A stretch of 27,554 nucleotides of DNA from Trichomonas tenax. Its lineage: Eukaryota; Parabasalia; Trichomonadida; Trichomonadidae. How positions within the stretch are numbered: the first letter of the stretch is position 1; the number at the start of each line of letters is the position of its first letter. A program made the translations under genes and the position numbers. Of the stretch, positions 27,350-27,554 are shown piece after piece. The stretch lies in NCBI GenBank assembly GCA_023091735.1, contig JALKBU010000696.1, positions 1-27,554 on the forward strand, in the 5' to 3' direction. The notes beneath the pieces are model-generated. The model saw nothing but the letters and a program-made list of their open reading frames with translations, searched no databases and had not been told where the DNA came from.

Positions 27350-27554
27350 CGAAAAAAATTAAATTTATCGTTCTGGTGAAATTGCTAACCTTAAATTGGC
27401 GAATGATTCACTTTACATGTCAGAAAAGAGTCTATGACAAAAGTGAACATCAAAAAGTGACCGATGAACCTTAAAGTCACTTTTCATGAATAAACTGTCA
27501 CTTTTTGCGCGGGCAAATTGTCACCTTTATAAAAAGTGTAATAAATATCTTTGT
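27350..27554 (-). promoter_or_regulatory. Promoter region of the PDI-like gene, rich in TGTCACTTTTT words
   Basis: The 205 bp to the window edge hold TTTACATGTCA (27412-27422), CAAAAAGTGAC (about 27450-27460), AGTCACTTTTCATG (27475-27488), TGTCACTTTTT (27496-27506) and TTGTCACCTTT (27519-27529) followed by AAAAAGTG. Both orientations occur. If a gene diverges to the right beyond the window, this would be a shared promoter like that of UBR/LSM2. Confidence 0.5.

Noticed and set aside
1..27554. tRNA genes, rRNA, CRISPR arrays, intact transposons
   Set aside because: No cloverleaf with a TTC-type arm, no rRNA words, no regularly spaced repeats, and no transposase or reverse transcriptase motif was found by eye on either strand.

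Overview
The window is AT-rich eukaryotic DNA from a protist, most consistent with a parabasalid flagellate of the trichomonad group, with Tritrichomonas foetus or a close relative as my best guess. The reasons are: compact intron-less genes on both strands with short AT-rich spacers; a BTB-like/F5-8 type C protein of the kind these genomes carry in large families; relics of three other trichomonad-style families (BTB-ankyrin, a Cys/Asn-rich repeat surface-type protein, a BspA-like leucine-rich repeat protein); a ciliary transition-zone gene, implying flagella; and no sign of the conserved trichomonad intron 3' end. The species cannot be verified from the sequence alone.

Layout. The left 10 kb is a decayed neighbourhood. 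Positions 379-5325 (minus) are one broken CHD-type chromatin-remodeller gene: two chromodomains, remains of the second SNF2 helicase lobe, a long charged tract with an AT-hook, and a SANT-like C-terminal part. It is interrupted by three frame changes and one stop, and the catalytic first ATPase lobe is absent. Positions 5897-6952 (minus) are a broken BTB-like/ankyrin gene. An intact single-domain CrcB/Fluc fluoride channel follows on the plus strand (7122-7496), then a coiled-coil protein (minus, 7805-8881), then a broken surface-type protein gene (minus, 9050-10092).

The middle holds a UBR1/2-type ubiquitin ligase (minus, 10263-13994) divergent from LSM2 (plus, 14147-14485) across a 152-bp shared promoter, a CARMIL-like PH/leucine-rich repeat protein (15205-17397), an unrecognised 211-residue protein (17886-18521), a BspA-like relic (about 18690-18987), and a three-part BTB-like/F5-8C/UBR-box protein (18992-20608).

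The right end has a 1.1-kb spacer with a locally GC-richer, hairpin-rich stretch, then CC2D2A (21745-25884), and on the minus strand a membrane-tethered thioredoxin/PDI-like protein with a CGHC active site (26240-27349).

The genes do not form one pathway. Two themes recur. Ubiquitin-linked recognition appears twice: a full UBR-type E3 and, 5 kb away, a BTB protein that ends in its own UBR-type zinc box, which could work as a cullin-3 substrate receptor. Short shared promoter words (TGTCACTTTTT and CATGTAAA, often as inverted repeats) lie within about 150 bp upstream of several of the starts.
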